64,000 nt of DNA, taken from positions 1-64,000 of the forward strand of contig QCMD01000001.1 in NCBI GenBank assembly GCA_003214055.1, read 5' to 3'. Under the pieces are notes generated by a model that was not told where the DNA came from, did not search any database, and saw nothing but the letters and a program-made list of their open reading frames with translations. This DNA comes from Prochlorococcus sp. AG-418-K17. Lineage in GTDB: Bacteria > Cyanobacteriota > Cyanobacteriia > PCC-6307 > Cyanobiaceae. The translations under genes and the position numbers were made by a program. Numbering within the stretch: the stretch's first letter is position 1; the number at the start of each line of letters is the position of its first letter. This document shows positions 28,885 to 38,981 of the stretch, one piece after another.

Positions 28885-30345
28885 ATGTGCGGAATAGTTG
28901 GAATTGTATCCTCAGATGATGTAAATCAGCAAATTTACGACAGCTTATTGCTTTTGCAGCATAGAGGTCAAGATTCAACAGGTATTGCTACGATGGAGAG
29001 CACTGTTTTTCATATACATAAAGCGAAAGGCCAAGTTAATACTGCATATAGAACTCGAGATATGAGGAATTTGATAGGAAGAATTGGATTAGGACATGTT
29101 AGATATGCAACAAAAGGATCAGCAGAAAGTGTTGAGGAAGCTCAACCGTTTTATGTCAATGCACCATACGGTATAGTTCTAATTCATAATGGAAATCTTA
29201 CTAATACAAGAGAGTTAGAAAAACAGTTATTTAATATTGATAAGCGACACACAAACTCTTCTAGTGATACAGAAATGCTTTTAAATGTTTTAGCTACTGA
29301 GTTACAAGAACAAATTCATAATAAGGAGTTAGAGCCAGATATTATTTTTAATGCAGTTAAGTCTTTACATAAAAGAATTCAAGGTTCATATGCATCAATT
29401 GCATTAATTTCAGGGCATGGTTTATTGGCTTTTAGAGATCCCTTTGGTATTCGACCCCTTGTAATCGGTAGACGAATTTCTTTATTAACCCAAAAAGAGG
29501 AATGGATGGTTGCAAGTGAGTCATTAGTTCTGGAGAATAATGATTATCAAGTTGTGAGAGATGTAAAACCTGGAGAGGCTATCTTCATAAATAATCAAGG
29601 TGAGTTTTTTTCAAAGCAATGTTCAGAAAATCCAAGGTTATTTCCCTGTGCTTTTGAATATGTTTATTTAGCTAGGCCAGATTCAATCATGAATGGGATT
29701 TCTGTTTATAAAGCCCGTTTAAAAATGGGCGATTATTTAGCAGAAACAATTAAGCAAAAAATCAGGTCAGGGGACGTAGATGTTGTTATGCCTATTCCTG
29801 ATTCATCTCGACCAGCGGCTATGCAAGTAGCAAGGAAGTTGGGTATTGAGTATCGAGAAGGTTTTTTTAAAAATAGATATGTTGGAAGAACATTTATAAT
29901 GCCAGGGCAGCAAAAACGTAAGAAATCAGTAAGACAAAAGTTAAATGCTATGAGTGCAGAATTTAAAAATAAGAATGTTTTAATAGTAGATGACTCGATT
30001 GTTAGAGGAACTACTTCAAAAGAAATTGTTCAAATGGCAAAAGACGCTGGAGCAAATAAAGTATTTTTTACTTCAGCGGCGCCTCCTGTTCGTTATCCAC
30101 ATGTTTACGGAATTAATATGCCTAATAGAGATGAACTGATAGCTCATGATAGAACAATAACTGAAATAGCTCAAAAATTAGAAATTGATAATCTTGTTTA
30201 TCAAAGTATTGAAAATTTAAGAAAATCTATAATATGTGATACTAATATTCAAGATCTTGAAATGAGTTGCTTTACTGGTTCTTATGTAACAGGAACGATT
30301 AATCAAGAGTATCTTGATTGGGTTGAAAATGAATATAAATCTTAA
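28885..30345 (+). CDS. purF: Amidophosphoribosyltransferase
   Basis: This 486-residue enzyme commits PRPP to purine synthesis. The N-terminus [11 protein letters not shown] puts the nucleophilic cysteine at position 2 with no propeptide beyond Met. The glutaminase domain has HVRYATKGS and HNGNLTN; the PRPP-binding motif is [16 protein letters not shown]. Cysteines in FPCAFEYVY and SCFTGSY are candidates for the 4Fe-4S ligands of the Bacillus-type enzyme. It lies 46 bases after purL and its stop overlaps the convergent gyrA-like stop by 4 bases. Confidence 0.97.
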   Translation: MCGIVGIVSSDDVNQQIYDSLLLLQHRGQDSTGIATMESTVFHIHKAKGQVNTAYRTRDMRNLIGRIGLGHVRYATKGSAESVEEAQPFYVNAPYGIVLIHNGNLTNTRELEKQLFNIDKRHTNSSSDTEMLLNVLATELQEQIHNKELEPDIIFNAVKSLHKRIQGSYASIALISGHGLLAFRDPFGIRPLVIGRRISLLTQKEEWMVASESLVLENNDYQVVRDVKPGEAIFINNQGEFFSKQCSENPRLFPCAFEYVYLARPDSIMNGISVYKARLKMGDYLAETIKQKIRSGDVDVVMPIPDSSRPAAMQVARKLGIEYREGFFKNRYVGRTFIMPGQQKRKKSVRQKLNAMSAEFKNKNVLIVDDSIVRGTTSKEIVQMAKDAGANKVFFTSAAPPVRYPHVYGINMPNRDELIAHDRTITEIAQKLEIDNLVYQSIENLRKSIICDTNIQDLEMSCFTGSYVTGTINQEYLDWVENEYKS

Positions 30346-32783
30346 TCGAGACAGTTATCAAATCTAATACAACTTTTAATGAAATCATCTTTTTCAAACT
30401 TGAGGATATCTCTCAAAAAAATACTTTTATTATTACTGAAATTTAATTTATCGAAATTTAATCTAGAAGATTTATTTTTATTTGTTTCAATCTCAAGTAA
30501 TTGATTGCTTGTTATTATTTTAATAAAATAATCGTTTTTTAGTCTAGTCTTTTCACTTAAATAACCTAAATATGAATTATTGGCATAATAAATTTCATTA
30601 TTATTAAGACAAAGAACTGTTCCTTTTTGGGAAATTAAATAAATATTTTTTCCTGTATTGCTTTTACAGGCAGAAACTATCTTTTCAGTTGGCAATGTTT
30701 TTATAAATAATAAACCCTGGGAATTTCTATTACTTGCAGCTATATTTCTATCAGACAAATCAAATTTAAATATTCTTCCTAAGGAAGTTAATATTATTAG
30801 AGATTCATTACCATTAGTAAAAAAAGAATCAATTATTTTTACATTATTTTTTAATTTAGTTATCGTAAAACTTCTATTGCTTTTGACCATATCATCATCA
30901 AAAAGAACCTTCTTAAATCGCCCATCTGAATTTAGTGTACATAAATAATTTTTTTCTTCTTCATCAATAGAATGGAAATTTATTATTTCATTTGGATCTA
31001 TTGTACCGATGGCTTTATAGTCTAATTTAAAATCAACATTAATATTCGATTTCCAATCAATTTGGAAAACTTTTCCAGTAAATGTAATTCCAATAATTCT
31101 TAAATTTTTATTGATATTACAAATAAAATTTTGAAGACTTTTATTATCGATAATTTTATTTTCATTTTCAAAAGATTTTTTATAATTGCTAAAAATTATT
31201 TTTTTTAAATAAAGTCTGTTGTCAATACATAATTTCGTCTTTTTATTTATTAAATCATTTAGTATTTGATCATTAATCGTTTGTATTTCGTTATCTTGAT
31301 TAATATTTTTTAGAATTTTTGTTTTACGTTTTACATTATATTTCTTTTTTAATATTGTTAATTCTTCAATTAATAATTCAAGTAATAACTTTCTATCTTT
31401 TAAAAGTTGAGTTAGATATTTCTTTTTTTCTTCTAACTTCCTAATATCAATTTCTATAGCTTGCCTTTCAAGATTCGTTAATTTTTTAAGTGGCATGTCT
31501 AAAACAGCATTTCCCTGTTTTTCACTAAAATTAAGTTTATTAATTAACTTCAATTTCGCTTCTGCACTATTTTCTGAAGTCTGAATAATTTCAATTATAT
31601 TTTTTATATTTTTCGTTGCTAAAGATAAGCCTTCAAGTATTTCTAGCTTATCTGATGTATTTCTTAGAAAATATGTTGTCCTTTTTCTAATTGTTTCTTC
31701 TCTAAATTCGAGAAAATAAGCCAGATATTTTTTTAATGTAAGTTGAACTGGTTTTCCTTTGATAAGTGCTAAAAAAATAGCCCCAAAGTTTGATTGGAGT
31801 GCTGTTTTTTTAAATAAATTTGAAATTACAATCTCACTGTTTGAATCTTTTTTTAATTCAATTACGATTCTCATTCCGTCTCGATCACTTTCATCTCTAA
31901 TATCAGAAATGCCATATATTTTGCCTGTATTTACAAGATCTGCAAGCTTTTCAATCCAACCGGCTTTACTTATCTGATAGGGAAGTTCAGATATTATTAG
32001 AGCATTTTTTTTATGTTTTCCTTTACCAAAATTTAGTTCTTCTTTTGCAATTACTCCTCTAATTGTAATTGACCCTTTTCCATTTTTATAAACCTCTTTA
32101 AGAGATTGATTGTAAATTAATTCTCCACCCGTTGGAAAGTCTGGACCTTTAATAATATTTGATAGTTTTTCATCACTTAAATCTTTGTTTTTAATTAAAG
32201 AAATCAGTCCATCTACAATTTCTCCTAGATTATGAGGTGGAATATTTGTTGCCATCCCAACTGCAATTCCTGAAGACCCATTTAGTAACAAAAATGGCAA
32301 TTGTGCAGGTAGAACCTCTGGTTCTTCTTGTGAACCGTCAAAGTTTTTATAATAATTTACTGTCTCTGAACCAATTTCCGCGAGAAATCCTTCGTCAGCA
32401 ATAGGCGCTAGACGAGTTTCTGTGTATCGCATAGCTGCGGGTGGATCATTATCAACTGATCCAAAATTCCCATGTCCATCTAGTATTGGGTATTTCGTTG
32501 AAAAATTTTGTACTAACCTTACTAAAGCATCATATACTGCCTGGTCTCCATGAGGATGATATTTGCCAAGTACATCTCCCACTACTCTGGCACATTTCCT
32601 GAATGGCCTGTCAGGCGTTAGACCTAATTCATGCATCGCAAAAAGAATCCTTCTTTGTACAGGTTTAAGTCCATCTCTTGCATCAGGCAAAGCACGTCCA
32701 ACTATTACGCTCATTGCGTACTCCAGATAAGAACGTTGCATTTCTTCTTGGAGCGAAATAGAGGTGAATTTTCCTTTATTCAT
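30342..32783 (-). CDS. DNA gyrase/topoisomerase IV subunit A-like protein
   Basis: This 813-residue type IIA topoisomerase subunit has [20 protein letters not shown], the winged-helix [14 protein letters not shown] and the catalytic tyrosine Y120 in [13 protein letters not shown] coiled coil (about 420-480) precedes a C-terminal part with weak beta-pinwheel blades. I could not find a GyrA box (QRRGGKG-like) in that part, so it looks more like a ParC-type or divergent paralogue than the supercoiling GyrA. The C-terminal third is unusually rich in lysine, asparagine and isoleucine. No subunit B gene is adjacent. Confidence 0.85.
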   Translation of the reverse strand: MNKGKFTSISLQEEMQRSYLEYAMSVIVGRALPDARDGLKPVQRRILFAMHELGLTPDRPFRKCARVVGDVLGKYHPHGDQAVYDALVRLVQNFSTKYPILDGHGNFGSVDNDPPAAMRYTETRLAPIADEGFLAEIGSETVNYYKNFDGSQEEPEVLPAQLPFLLLNGSSGIAVGMATNIPPHNLGEIVDGLISLIKNKDLSDEKLSNIIKGPDFPTGGELIYNQSLKEVYKNGKGSITIRGVIAKEELNFGKGKHKKNALIISELPYQISKAGWIEKLADLVNTGKIYGISDIRDESDRDGMRIVIELKKDSNSEIVISNLFKKTALQSNFGAIFLALIKGKPVQLTLKKYLAYFLEFREETIRKRTTYFLRNTSDKLEILEGLSLATKNIKNIIEIIQTSENSAEAKLKLINKLNFSEKQGNAVLDMPLKKLTNLERQAIEIDIRKLEEKKKYLTQLLKDRKLLLELLIEELTILKKKYNVKRKTKILKNINQDNEIQTINDQILNDLINKKTKLCIDNRLYLKKIIFSNYKKSFENENKIIDNKSLQNFICNINKNLRIIGITFTGKVFQIDWKSNINVDFKLDYKAIGTIDPNEIINFHSIDEEEKNYLCTLNSDGRFKKVLFDDDMVKSNRSFTITKLKNNVKIIDSFFTNGNESLIILTSLGRIFKFDLSDRNIAASNRNSQGLLFIKTLPTEKIVSACKSNTGKNIYLISQKGTVLCLNNNEIYYANNSYLGYLSEKTRLKNDYFIKIITSNQLLEIETNKNKSSRLNFDKLNFSNNKSIFLRDILKFEKDDFIKSCIRFDNCLD

Positions 32784-32867
32784 TAATATGCAAATCGATT
32801 TGCTTTGTTTAACTAAATTAAGACTAATAGGTAAAAAAATAATTTCCAGTCTTGAAAATTAGGAAGT

Positions 32868-33725
32868 TTATTTATTTATTTTTGATTTTGCTATTTTGAT
32901 ATCGTCTAAAAGTTCTTCATTTTGAAAAAGGATTTCAGTTGCTTTTTGCAGTTTTTCACCCCATAACTGTTCTTTTCTATAGTCGTATTCAACATATTTA
33001 GGATTTTTCTTCAAAGCTTTTTTTGCTAATACCAAAGCTTTATTAATGTCTCGTTTGCTTAAACATGATGCAAGTCCAAGTAATGGTTCTGCATTTTCAT
33101 TAATTAAAATTGCTTTCTCAAAAGAATTAATAGATTTGTTTATTTTATTTTGCTCAAAATAAGCCAAGCCAACATTGTTAATTGCCTGCCAAAAATCAGG
33201 ATTTATTTTAGTTACTTTTTCGAAAAAATTAATAGACGAGCTATATTTGTTTTGCATTAAGTAGATATTTCCTAATTGAAAAATAGCCCTATAGTTATCT
33301 GGTTCTATTTTTAATCCAGTTTTTAAAGCTATTTTTGCATTTTCTTTATCTGATTGCTTTAAATAAATATTACTCTTAGCAAAATGTATTTCACTGATCG
33401 TTGAATTAATTTTTTCTGCTTTTTCTAATGATATTAATGCATCTTTGTATAAGTCATTTGCTAATTGTGTATCAGATAAAATCATCCATAGTTTTTCGTC
33501 GGATTTATTTATTTTTATAGCTAATTTGGCTAAATTAAGGCTTTCTTTAATTTGCCCAAAATATAAAAGTTGATATGCGTTGTTACCAATTGACAAACTT
33601 TCTTTTTTTAGATTTTTAACTTGAGGAAAATAATAATAAGGTACAAGAGCTTTTGCTTTTTCTGTTTGTGTAAAGCAGTTTGCTAAAACAAATAGAAATA
33701 ATATTTTTGATAATAACTTTTTCAT
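32868..33725 (-). CDS. Exported TPR-repeat protein
   Basis: The 285-residue protein starts with a signal-like segment (LLSKILFLFVLANCF) and then contains about five tetratricopeptide repeats, recognisable by the W/L-G-Y-A-F-A-P spacing, for example YRAIFQLGNIYLMQNKYSSS and WQAINNVGLAYFEQNKINKS. TPRs serve protein-protein contacts; export or membrane anchoring suggests a periplasmic or thylakoid assembly role, which is inference. It starts 2 bases after queG on the same strand. Confidence 0.85.
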   Translation of the reverse strand: MKKLLSKILFLFVLANCFTQTEKAKALVPYYYFPQVKNLKKESLSIGNNAYQLLYFGQIKESLNLAKLAIKINKSDEKLWMILSDTQLANDLYKDALISLEKAEKINSTISEIHFAKSNIYLKQSDKENAKIALKTGLKIEPDNYRAIFQLGNIYLMQNKYSSSINFFEKVTKINPDFWQAINNVGLAYFEQNKINKSINSFEKAILINENAEPLLGLASCLSKRDINKALVLAKKALKKNPKYVEYDYRKEQLWGEKLQKATEILFQNEELLDDIKIAKSKINK

Positions 33726-33727
33726 AA

Positions 33728-34711
33728 CTAATATTTATTTTTGAGTATTGCTTTCATATTTCTTTTCCACATCCAAGGTTTTATTCTTTTAAATGTCGAT
33801 TCTCTAAGATTGTCCTCCCATTTTTTATCATCCCAATTTAAAGAATTAATATCAAGTTTTGTAATCCATTCTTTAGGCCTTGTTTCCAGACTATTGTTGT
33901 AAGGAATATTTTTATTCCAAGGGCATATATCTTGACATATATCGCACCCTGCAATCCATCCATTTAAATTTTTTTCAATTTTTTTTGGTATTTTTTCACT
34001 CCTATTTTCAATGGTGTGATAAGCGATACATAAGTCTGACTTTATTACAAAAGGTTCCACGATTGCATTTGTAGGACACATCACAATACACTTATCACAT
34101 TTACCGCAAAGGGATTCTTGAGGCTTATCTGGAATTAAATCTTTTGTAAGAATTATGAAGCCTAAAGTAAACCATGAACCGTGATTTCTATTAATTAAAT
34201 TACTATTTTTTCCTATCCATCCTAGACCTGACTCTTCAGCCCATGCTTTCTCTAAAAGAGGAGATGTATCAACACAGATTTTCCATTTGCAGTCAGGAAC
34301 TTCATCATTTAGCCATTTACCAATATTTTTTAGTTTTTTCCGAATCACTTTATGATAATCTTCTCCTTGGCCAAATTTACCTACTTTAAATTTTTTATTA
34401 TTTTTATTTTGCTCATTCAAGTATGAAAATCCCACACTAAAAACACTTTTTGCACCTTCTAGAAGAGATTCTATATTCTTTCTTTTTTCTGACTCCATCC
34501 ATTTCATATCACCATGGTAGTTTTGAGATAACCATCTCTCGAGAGCATCATTTCTTAGTTTAAGACGAGAACTTCCTGGTATTGAGGCAATTCCGTAGAT
34601 TGTAAAGCCTTCTAATAATGCTCTTTCTTTAAGTTTTTTGCTTAGTTCTATTTTGTTTTTATTTGGGCTTATCATCTCTATATTATGGATAAATTTTTGT
34701 AAAAGTTTCAT
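33728..34711 (-). CDS. queG: Epoxyqueuosine reductase
   Basis: The 327-residue QueG performs the last step of queuosine synthesis on tRNA, using cobalamin and two 4Fe-4S clusters. The ferredoxin-like cysteine sets are CGKCDKCIVMC and CDICQDICPWN. VGFSYLN and WAEESGLGWIGKNSNLI are conserved family segments, the latter including the substrate-contacting region. The start ATG 34711 could be replaced by an ATG twelve codons in. It needs cobalamin; the window also carries cbiD for that cofactor's synthesis. Confidence 0.94.
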   Translation of the reverse strand: MKLLQKFIHNIEMISPNKNKIELSKKLKERALLEGFTIYGIASIPGSSRLKLRNDALERWLSQNYHGDMKWMESEKRKNIESLLEGAKSVFSVGFSYLNEQNKNNKKFKVGKFGQGEDYHKVIRKKLKNIGKWLNDEVPDCKWKICVDTSPLLEKAWAEESGLGWIGKNSNLINRNHGSWFTLGFIILTKDLIPDKPQESLCGKCDKCIVMCPTNAIVEPFVIKSDLCIAYHTIENRSEKIPKKIEKNLNGWIAGCDICQDICPWNKNIPYNNSLETRPKEWITKLDINSLNWDDKKWEDNLRESTFKRIKPWMWKRNMKAILKNKY

Positions 34712-34807
34712 ATTTTAAAAAGAAACTAATAAATAATTTAAATTTATTAAAAGAAAACATATCTTTACTCGTTAAAAACAGGTAAATTATTATTAAAGTT
34801 TATATTA

Positions 34808-35560
34808 GTGAGAAAAGTTAATTTGGTTGAATCTAATCAAAATCAAGGTTCTAACCTAGGATCTAGGCTCCAACAGGATCTAAAAAATGACCTTATAGCC
34901 GGTTTGTTAGTGGTTATACCTCTAGCAACGACTATTTGGTTGTCATCTCTTGTAAGCAAATTTGTTTTAACTTTAGTAACGTCTGTTCCAAAACAATTAA
35001 ACCCTTTTATTACTCTTAACCCTTTATTACAAGATTTAATAAATTTAACATTAGGTTTAACAGTCCCACTCCTCGCGATCTTGCTAATAGGATTGATGGC
35101 TCGGAATTTTGTTGGAAGATGGCTTTTAGAATTTGGAGAAGGCACTTTATCAAAAATCCCAGTTGCAGGAGCTGTTTATAAAACTCTCAAACAATTGCTT
35201 GAAACTTTTCTTAGTAATAAATCGAATCGATTTAGAAGAGTTGTTTTAGTAGAGTACCCACGTGAAGGATTATTTAGCATTGGATTTGTTACTGGAGATG
35301 TTGGCTCGTCTCTTCAACCTGAGTCGGAAGAACATTTGTTAAGTGTCTTCATACCTACAGCACCTAATCCAACAACCGGTTGGTACACTTTGGTTCCTGA
35401 GTCTTCTGTTAAAGATCTAAATATATCTGTAGAGGATGCATTCAAAACTATAATTTCAGCTGGTATTGTTAATCCAGATGATAAAAATAATAATAGTAAT
35501 CCAACTTTTTCAAAATTATTTTCTCAACTAAGAGCTTCAACAAATACCTCTTCTACTTAA
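34808..35560 (+). CDS. DUF502 family membrane protein
   Basis: This 250-residue protein starts at GTG 34808. Two transmembrane helices are clear (about 28-52 and 75-97). The rest carries the DUF502 core KIPVAGAVYKTLKQLLETF and the IPTAPNPTTGWYTLVPES segment. DUF502 proteins occur in cyanobacteria and plants (LIKE-COV) and have no firmly known biochemical activity. It is divergent from queG and is followed by nusB after 9 bases. Confidence 0.85.
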   Translation: MRKVNLVESNQNQGSNLGSRLQQDLKNDLIAGLLVVIPLATTIWLSSLVSKFVLTLVTSVPKQLNPFITLNPLLQDLINLTLGLTVPLLAILLIGLMARNFVGRWLLEFGEGTLSKIPVAGAVYKTLKQLLETFLSNKSNRFRRVVLVEYPREGLFSIGFVTGDVGSSLQPESEEHLLSVFIPTAPNPTTGWYTLVPESSVKDLNISVEDAFKTIISAGIVNPDDKNNNSNPTFSKLFSQLRASTNTSST

Positions 35561-35569
35561 TTTCAATAA

Positions 35570-36199
35570 ATGAATAGTAATAGAACTCTTTCTAGAGAAT
35601 TATCATTACTTTCACTGGGTCTTATTAAAGACAAAAGTGATTTGATATTGACTAAATCTCAAATAGAAGAGATTTATGATTCAGCTTTAGATTCTCTAAT
35701 TAACCATTGCAGAGATGAATTAGATAATTGTGAATCTGATTTAGAAAATGCATCTCAGCATATATTGGATAGTGAGTTACAAGAAGGTTCAAGCTTTACT
35801 TATGCAAATGTCAGAGAAGAGATCAAGAAATCACTCCAAAAAATTGAGGGAGTTATGAATATACTTTCATATACATTAGATTTTCCACAATTAATACTTT
35901 CCAGTAATCAGCAAAATATTCGCGAAGAAGTTAATCAAAGAATTTTAAATGTCATAAACAATATAAAAATTATTGATAATGAAATTGATCAGGTAATGGA
36001 AGGTTGGAGGCTTAAAAGATTACCGAGGGTTGATCGCGATATTTTACGCTTGGCTTACGTAGATATCCATTTTTTGAAAACTCCGATAGCAGTTGCTTGT
36101 GATGAGGCGGTAAATTTAGCTAATAAATATAGTGATTCACAAGGAAGAAAATTTATTAATGGTGTTTTGAGAAGATTGCAAACAGTTAAAGTCAAATAA
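35570..36199 (+). CDS. nusB: Transcription antitermination factor NusB
   Basis: NusB binds boxA RNA with NusE (S10) and promotes rRNA antitermination. The 209-residue protein is longer than E. coli NusB (139) because of an inserted helical region (about 30-115), as in other cyanobacteria. The C-terminal signature is intact: LPRVDRDILRLAYVDIHF, then VACDEAVNLANKYSDS and FINGVLRRL. It lies in a same-strand run: DUF502, nusB, ftsY, rsbU, argH. Confidence 0.9.
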   Translation: MNSNRTLSRELSLLSLGLIKDKSDLILTKSQIEEIYDSALDSLINHCRDELDNCESDLENASQHILDSELQEGSSFTYANVREEIKKSLQKIEGVMNILSYTLDFPQLILSSNQQNIREEVNQRILNVINNIKIIDNEIDQVMEGWRLKRLPRVDRDILRLAYVDIHFLKTPIAVACDEAVNLANKYSDSQGRKFINGVLRRLQTVKVK

Positions 36200-36259
36200 A
36201 AAATTTGTAAATAATAAATAATAATTTACAATTTAATTAAATTCGACTTAAAAATATTA

Positions 36260-37519
36260 ATGATTAATACTGATTCAGATAGTTCTAAAGAATGGGCTGC
36301 ACAAGCTTATGCCCTTTTAAAACAAAAGCAAGAGGATAAGAAAGCAGAATTAAAAAAAGAAGAGGATAAGAAAGCAGAATTAAAAAAAGAAGAGGATAAG
36401 AAAGCAGAATTAAAAAAAGAAGAGGATAAAGAAAAAGACTTTGTTGAAAGTTCAAATTTTCAAATAAAATCTCCATTTCTGAAAAATGATGTTGAATCGG
36501 AATTAGGAGAATTTAATGATGAATTTACTTGGTCAGCCATGGTCTTAGCTGCCCAAGGTAAAAAAATAAATCAAATATCAATAGATGAAATTGACTGGTT
36601 AACAAAATTAAGAAGAGGTTTAGAAGAGACTAGAAAAGGATTTGTTACAGAATTATTAGATAAATTAGGTGATGATCCTCTTACTCCAGAGTCTCTTGAT
36701 GATTTGGAAACCTTGTTAATAAGAGCTGATGTAGGTACTTTTTCTACAGATAAAGTAATTAACTCTCTTAGGAAGAAATTAAATGAAGAAGTTGTAGGAG
36801 GGGAGGAAGGTATTAAATTTCTGAAAGAGGAATTAAGATCAATTATTAATAAACCAATTAAAGATTCAGGTATAGATCTTTTGGTTCCTCAACAAGGAAT
36901 ATTAAATGTTTGGTTATTAGTTGGTGTCAACGGAGTTGGAAAAACTACAACTTTAGGAAAACTTGCATATTTATCTTCAAGAAGTAACTATAAAACCTTG
37001 ATAGCTGCTGCAGATACTTTTAGGGCTGCAGCAGTTGAGCAATTAAAGGTATGGGGTGAAAGAAGTAATGTTGATGTGATTTTTAATAAATCAAAAAATG
37101 CTGATCCAGCTGCCGTGGTTTTTGATGCAATTAATTCAGCAAAAAAAAGAAATAGTGATTTATTGCTAGTTGATACTGCAGGCAGATTACAAACAAAAAA
37201 TAATTTAATGGAGGAACTTTCAAAAATAAAAAAAATTATTGATAAAAAAGTTCCAAATGCAAAAGTTGAATCTTTATTAGTTCTAGATGCAAGTCAAGGA
37301 CAAAACGGATTAAATCAAGCAAAAAGTTTTGCAAAATCTGCAAATTTAAGTGGTGCAATACTTACTAAGTTGGATGGTTCGTCTAGGGGAGGAGTTTCTT
37401 TAGCTGTCTCATCTGAAGTTAATTTGCCAATACGATTTATTGGAGCTGGTGAGGGAATAAAAGATTTAAGGCCTTTTAATAGTTTCGAATTTATTGAAGC
37501 TTTGCTTTCCGATAAATAA
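36260..37519 (+). CDS. ftsY: Signal recognition particle receptor FtsY
   Basis: FtsY is the SRP receptor GTPase that targets membrane proteins. The 419-residue protein has a charged N-terminal A domain (about 1-100) and the NG domain: LVGVNGVGKTTTLGKLA (G1), AADTFRAAAVEQL, LLVDTAGRLQTKNNLMEEL (G3) and ILTKLDGSSRGG (G4). The A domain contains three exact tandem copies of a 10-residue unit, described separately. It follows nusB by 60 bases. Confidence 0.95.
   Translation: MINTDSDSSKEWAAQAYALLKQKQEDKKAELKKEEDKKAELKKEEDKKAELKKEEDKEKDFVESSNFQIKSPFLKNDVESELGEFNDEFTWSAMVLAAQGKKINQISIDEIDWLTKLRRGLEETRKGFVTELLDKLGDDPLTPESLDDLETLLIRADVGTFSTDKVINSLRKKLNEEVVGGEEGIKFLKEELRSIINKPIKDSGIDLLVPQQGILNVWLLVGVNGVGKTTTLGKLAYLSSRSNYKTLIAAADTFRAAAVEQLKVWGERSNVDVIFNKSKNADPAAVVFDAINSAKKRNSDLLLVDTAGRLQTKNNLMEELSKIKKIIDKKVPNAKVESLLVLDASQGQNGLNQAKSFAKSANLSGAILTKLDGSSRGGVSLAVSSEVNLPIRFIGAGEGIKDLRPFNSFEFIEALLSDK
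36331..36430 (+). repeat. In-frame 30-bp tandem repeat in ftsY
   Basis: Three perfect copies of a 30-bp unit occupy 36331-36360, 36361-36390 and 36391-36420, with a partial fourth to 36430. The unit encodes EEDKKAELKK. The copies are identical at DNA level, which points to recent expansion or homogenisation in the linker-like acidic/basic A domain of FtsY. The length preserves the reading frame. Confidence 0.95.
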
Positions 37520-37583
37520 ATATTTAATTAATTTTTAAAATCTTATTTTTAATGTTAAAACATACTTATACATTTATTTTGTC

Positions 37584-38921
37584 TTGATCAATTATCAAAA
37601 AGAAAAATTTTATTCTAATAAAGTGATTAAAAATTTTTTAGAAAATGCAAATAATTCTTCCATAAATAACGAACAATTTTCTGAGATAGCATCTTCATTA
37701 AGTTATTATTTAAGATCTTTTTCAAATATTAATAAATTTCTTGATTATATTTCTTTGTTGTTTAAACATATGTTTGGTAAACAACTAGTGTTAATAATTC
37801 CTCTTACAGATAAAGGTGAATTATGGTTTGAAAATATTAGGATTTCAGCAAATATTAAATATTTTAAAATTAAAGAGGATTTAGATAATTTCTTAAAATT
37901 TAGTTTTTCTAAAAATTCTAAATTAAAGGATGTTATTAATTTTGAGGTTACTTTAAAAAATAACTTTAAAAATTACAAAGTTGAAACACATAAGTTGGTA
38001 TCTAGGGGAAAGAGCAGAGGATTTATATATGTTTTTCATAATGAAATTTCAAATCAATCAATTATTCAAGATGCTAATTTTAATTTCATTGTTAATTGTC
38101 TTACTCTTGGATTAGAAAATTATTTATTAATAAAGGCTAAAAAAAACCATGAAAATGTTGATAGAGAGATCTCTATAGGAGCTGAAATACAATCGCAGCT
38201 TTTGCCAGATTTTTGTCCAACTATATATGGTGTTGATCTTGCAGCTCATTGCAGACCTGCACTCCAGTTGGGAGGTGATTACTATGATTTTATGTCTTTG
38301 AAAACTAATATTTCTGAAAAGAAAAAAGAAAAGGCAAGGTGGGCTTTAGTTGTTGGAGACGTTATGGGTAAAGGAATTCCTGCTGGTCTTTTGATGACAA
38401 TGCTACGAGGAATGCTTCGTGCGGAGGTTTTGACAGGTCTACCTCCAGATAGGATTTTGCACGATTTAAATCAATTGGCTATTAACGATTTAGATCAATC
38501 TCATAGATTCGTAACTTTATTTTATTCAGATTATGATCCAAGAACAAAAAGATTGAGGTATGCAAATGCTGCTCATAATCCACCTTTATTGTGGAAAAGT
38601 TCTGAACAAAAAATTATAAAATTAGATACAGAAGGACTTGTTCTTGGATTACAAAAAGATGCTCAGTATAATTGTGGCGAGGTTAAGTTAGAACAAAATG
38701 ATTTGATACTTTATTACACAGATGGCGTAACAGATACTTCTAATGTATTAGGTGAAAGGTTTGATGAAGAAAGGTTGATTAAAATATTAGAAAAATTTTG
38801 TAAGCAATGTTATTCATCTCAAGAAATTTTGAATAAGATTTTCAAATCATTAGATGATTTTACAGGAAGAAATAGGCATTTAGAGGATGATGCATCTATC
38901 GTAGTATTTAAATTGAAATAG
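37584..38921 (+). CDS. PP2C/SpoIIE-type serine phosphatase (RsbU-like)
   Basis: The 445-residue protein starts at TTG 37584. The C-terminal half (about 200-443) is a SpoIIE/PP2C phosphatase: GAEIQSQLLPD, LQLGGDYYDF with metal aspartate, VVGDVMGKGIPAGLLMTMLR, and YYTDGVTDTSN. The N-terminal half has no domain I can name and may be a GAF-like sensor. Such phosphatases usually act on STAS-domain anti-anti-sigma factors; no partner is adjacent. It sits between ftsY and argH on the same strand. Confidence 0.88.
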   Translation: MINYQKEKFYSNKVIKNFLENANNSSINNEQFSEIASSLSYYLRSFSNINKFLDYISLLFKHMFGKQLVLIIPLTDKGELWFENIRISANIKYFKIKEDLDNFLKFSFSKNSKLKDVINFEVTLKNNFKNYKVETHKLVSRGKSRGFIYVFHNEISNQSIIQDANFNFIVNCLTLGLENYLLIKAKKNHENVDREISIGAEIQSQLLPDFCPTIYGVDLAAHCRPALQLGGDYYDFMSLKTNISEKKKEKARWALVVGDVMGKGIPAGLLMTMLRGMLRAEVLTGLPPDRILHDLNQLAINDLDQSHRFVTLFYSDYDPRTKRLRYANAAHNPPLLWKSSEQKIIKLDTEGLVLGLQKDAQYNCGEVKLEQNDLILYYTDGVTDTSNVLGERFDEERLIKILEKFCKQCYSSQEILNKIFKSLDDFTGRNRHLEDDASIVVFKLK

Positions 38922-38981
38922 ATATTTTGTCACATATACAAAAAAATGCTTTATTAGAAATAACTAGAGTATATTTTTCAT

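Noticed and set aside
36331-36430. CRISPR-like array
   Set aside because: The copies are contiguous without spacers and are in frame within ftsY.
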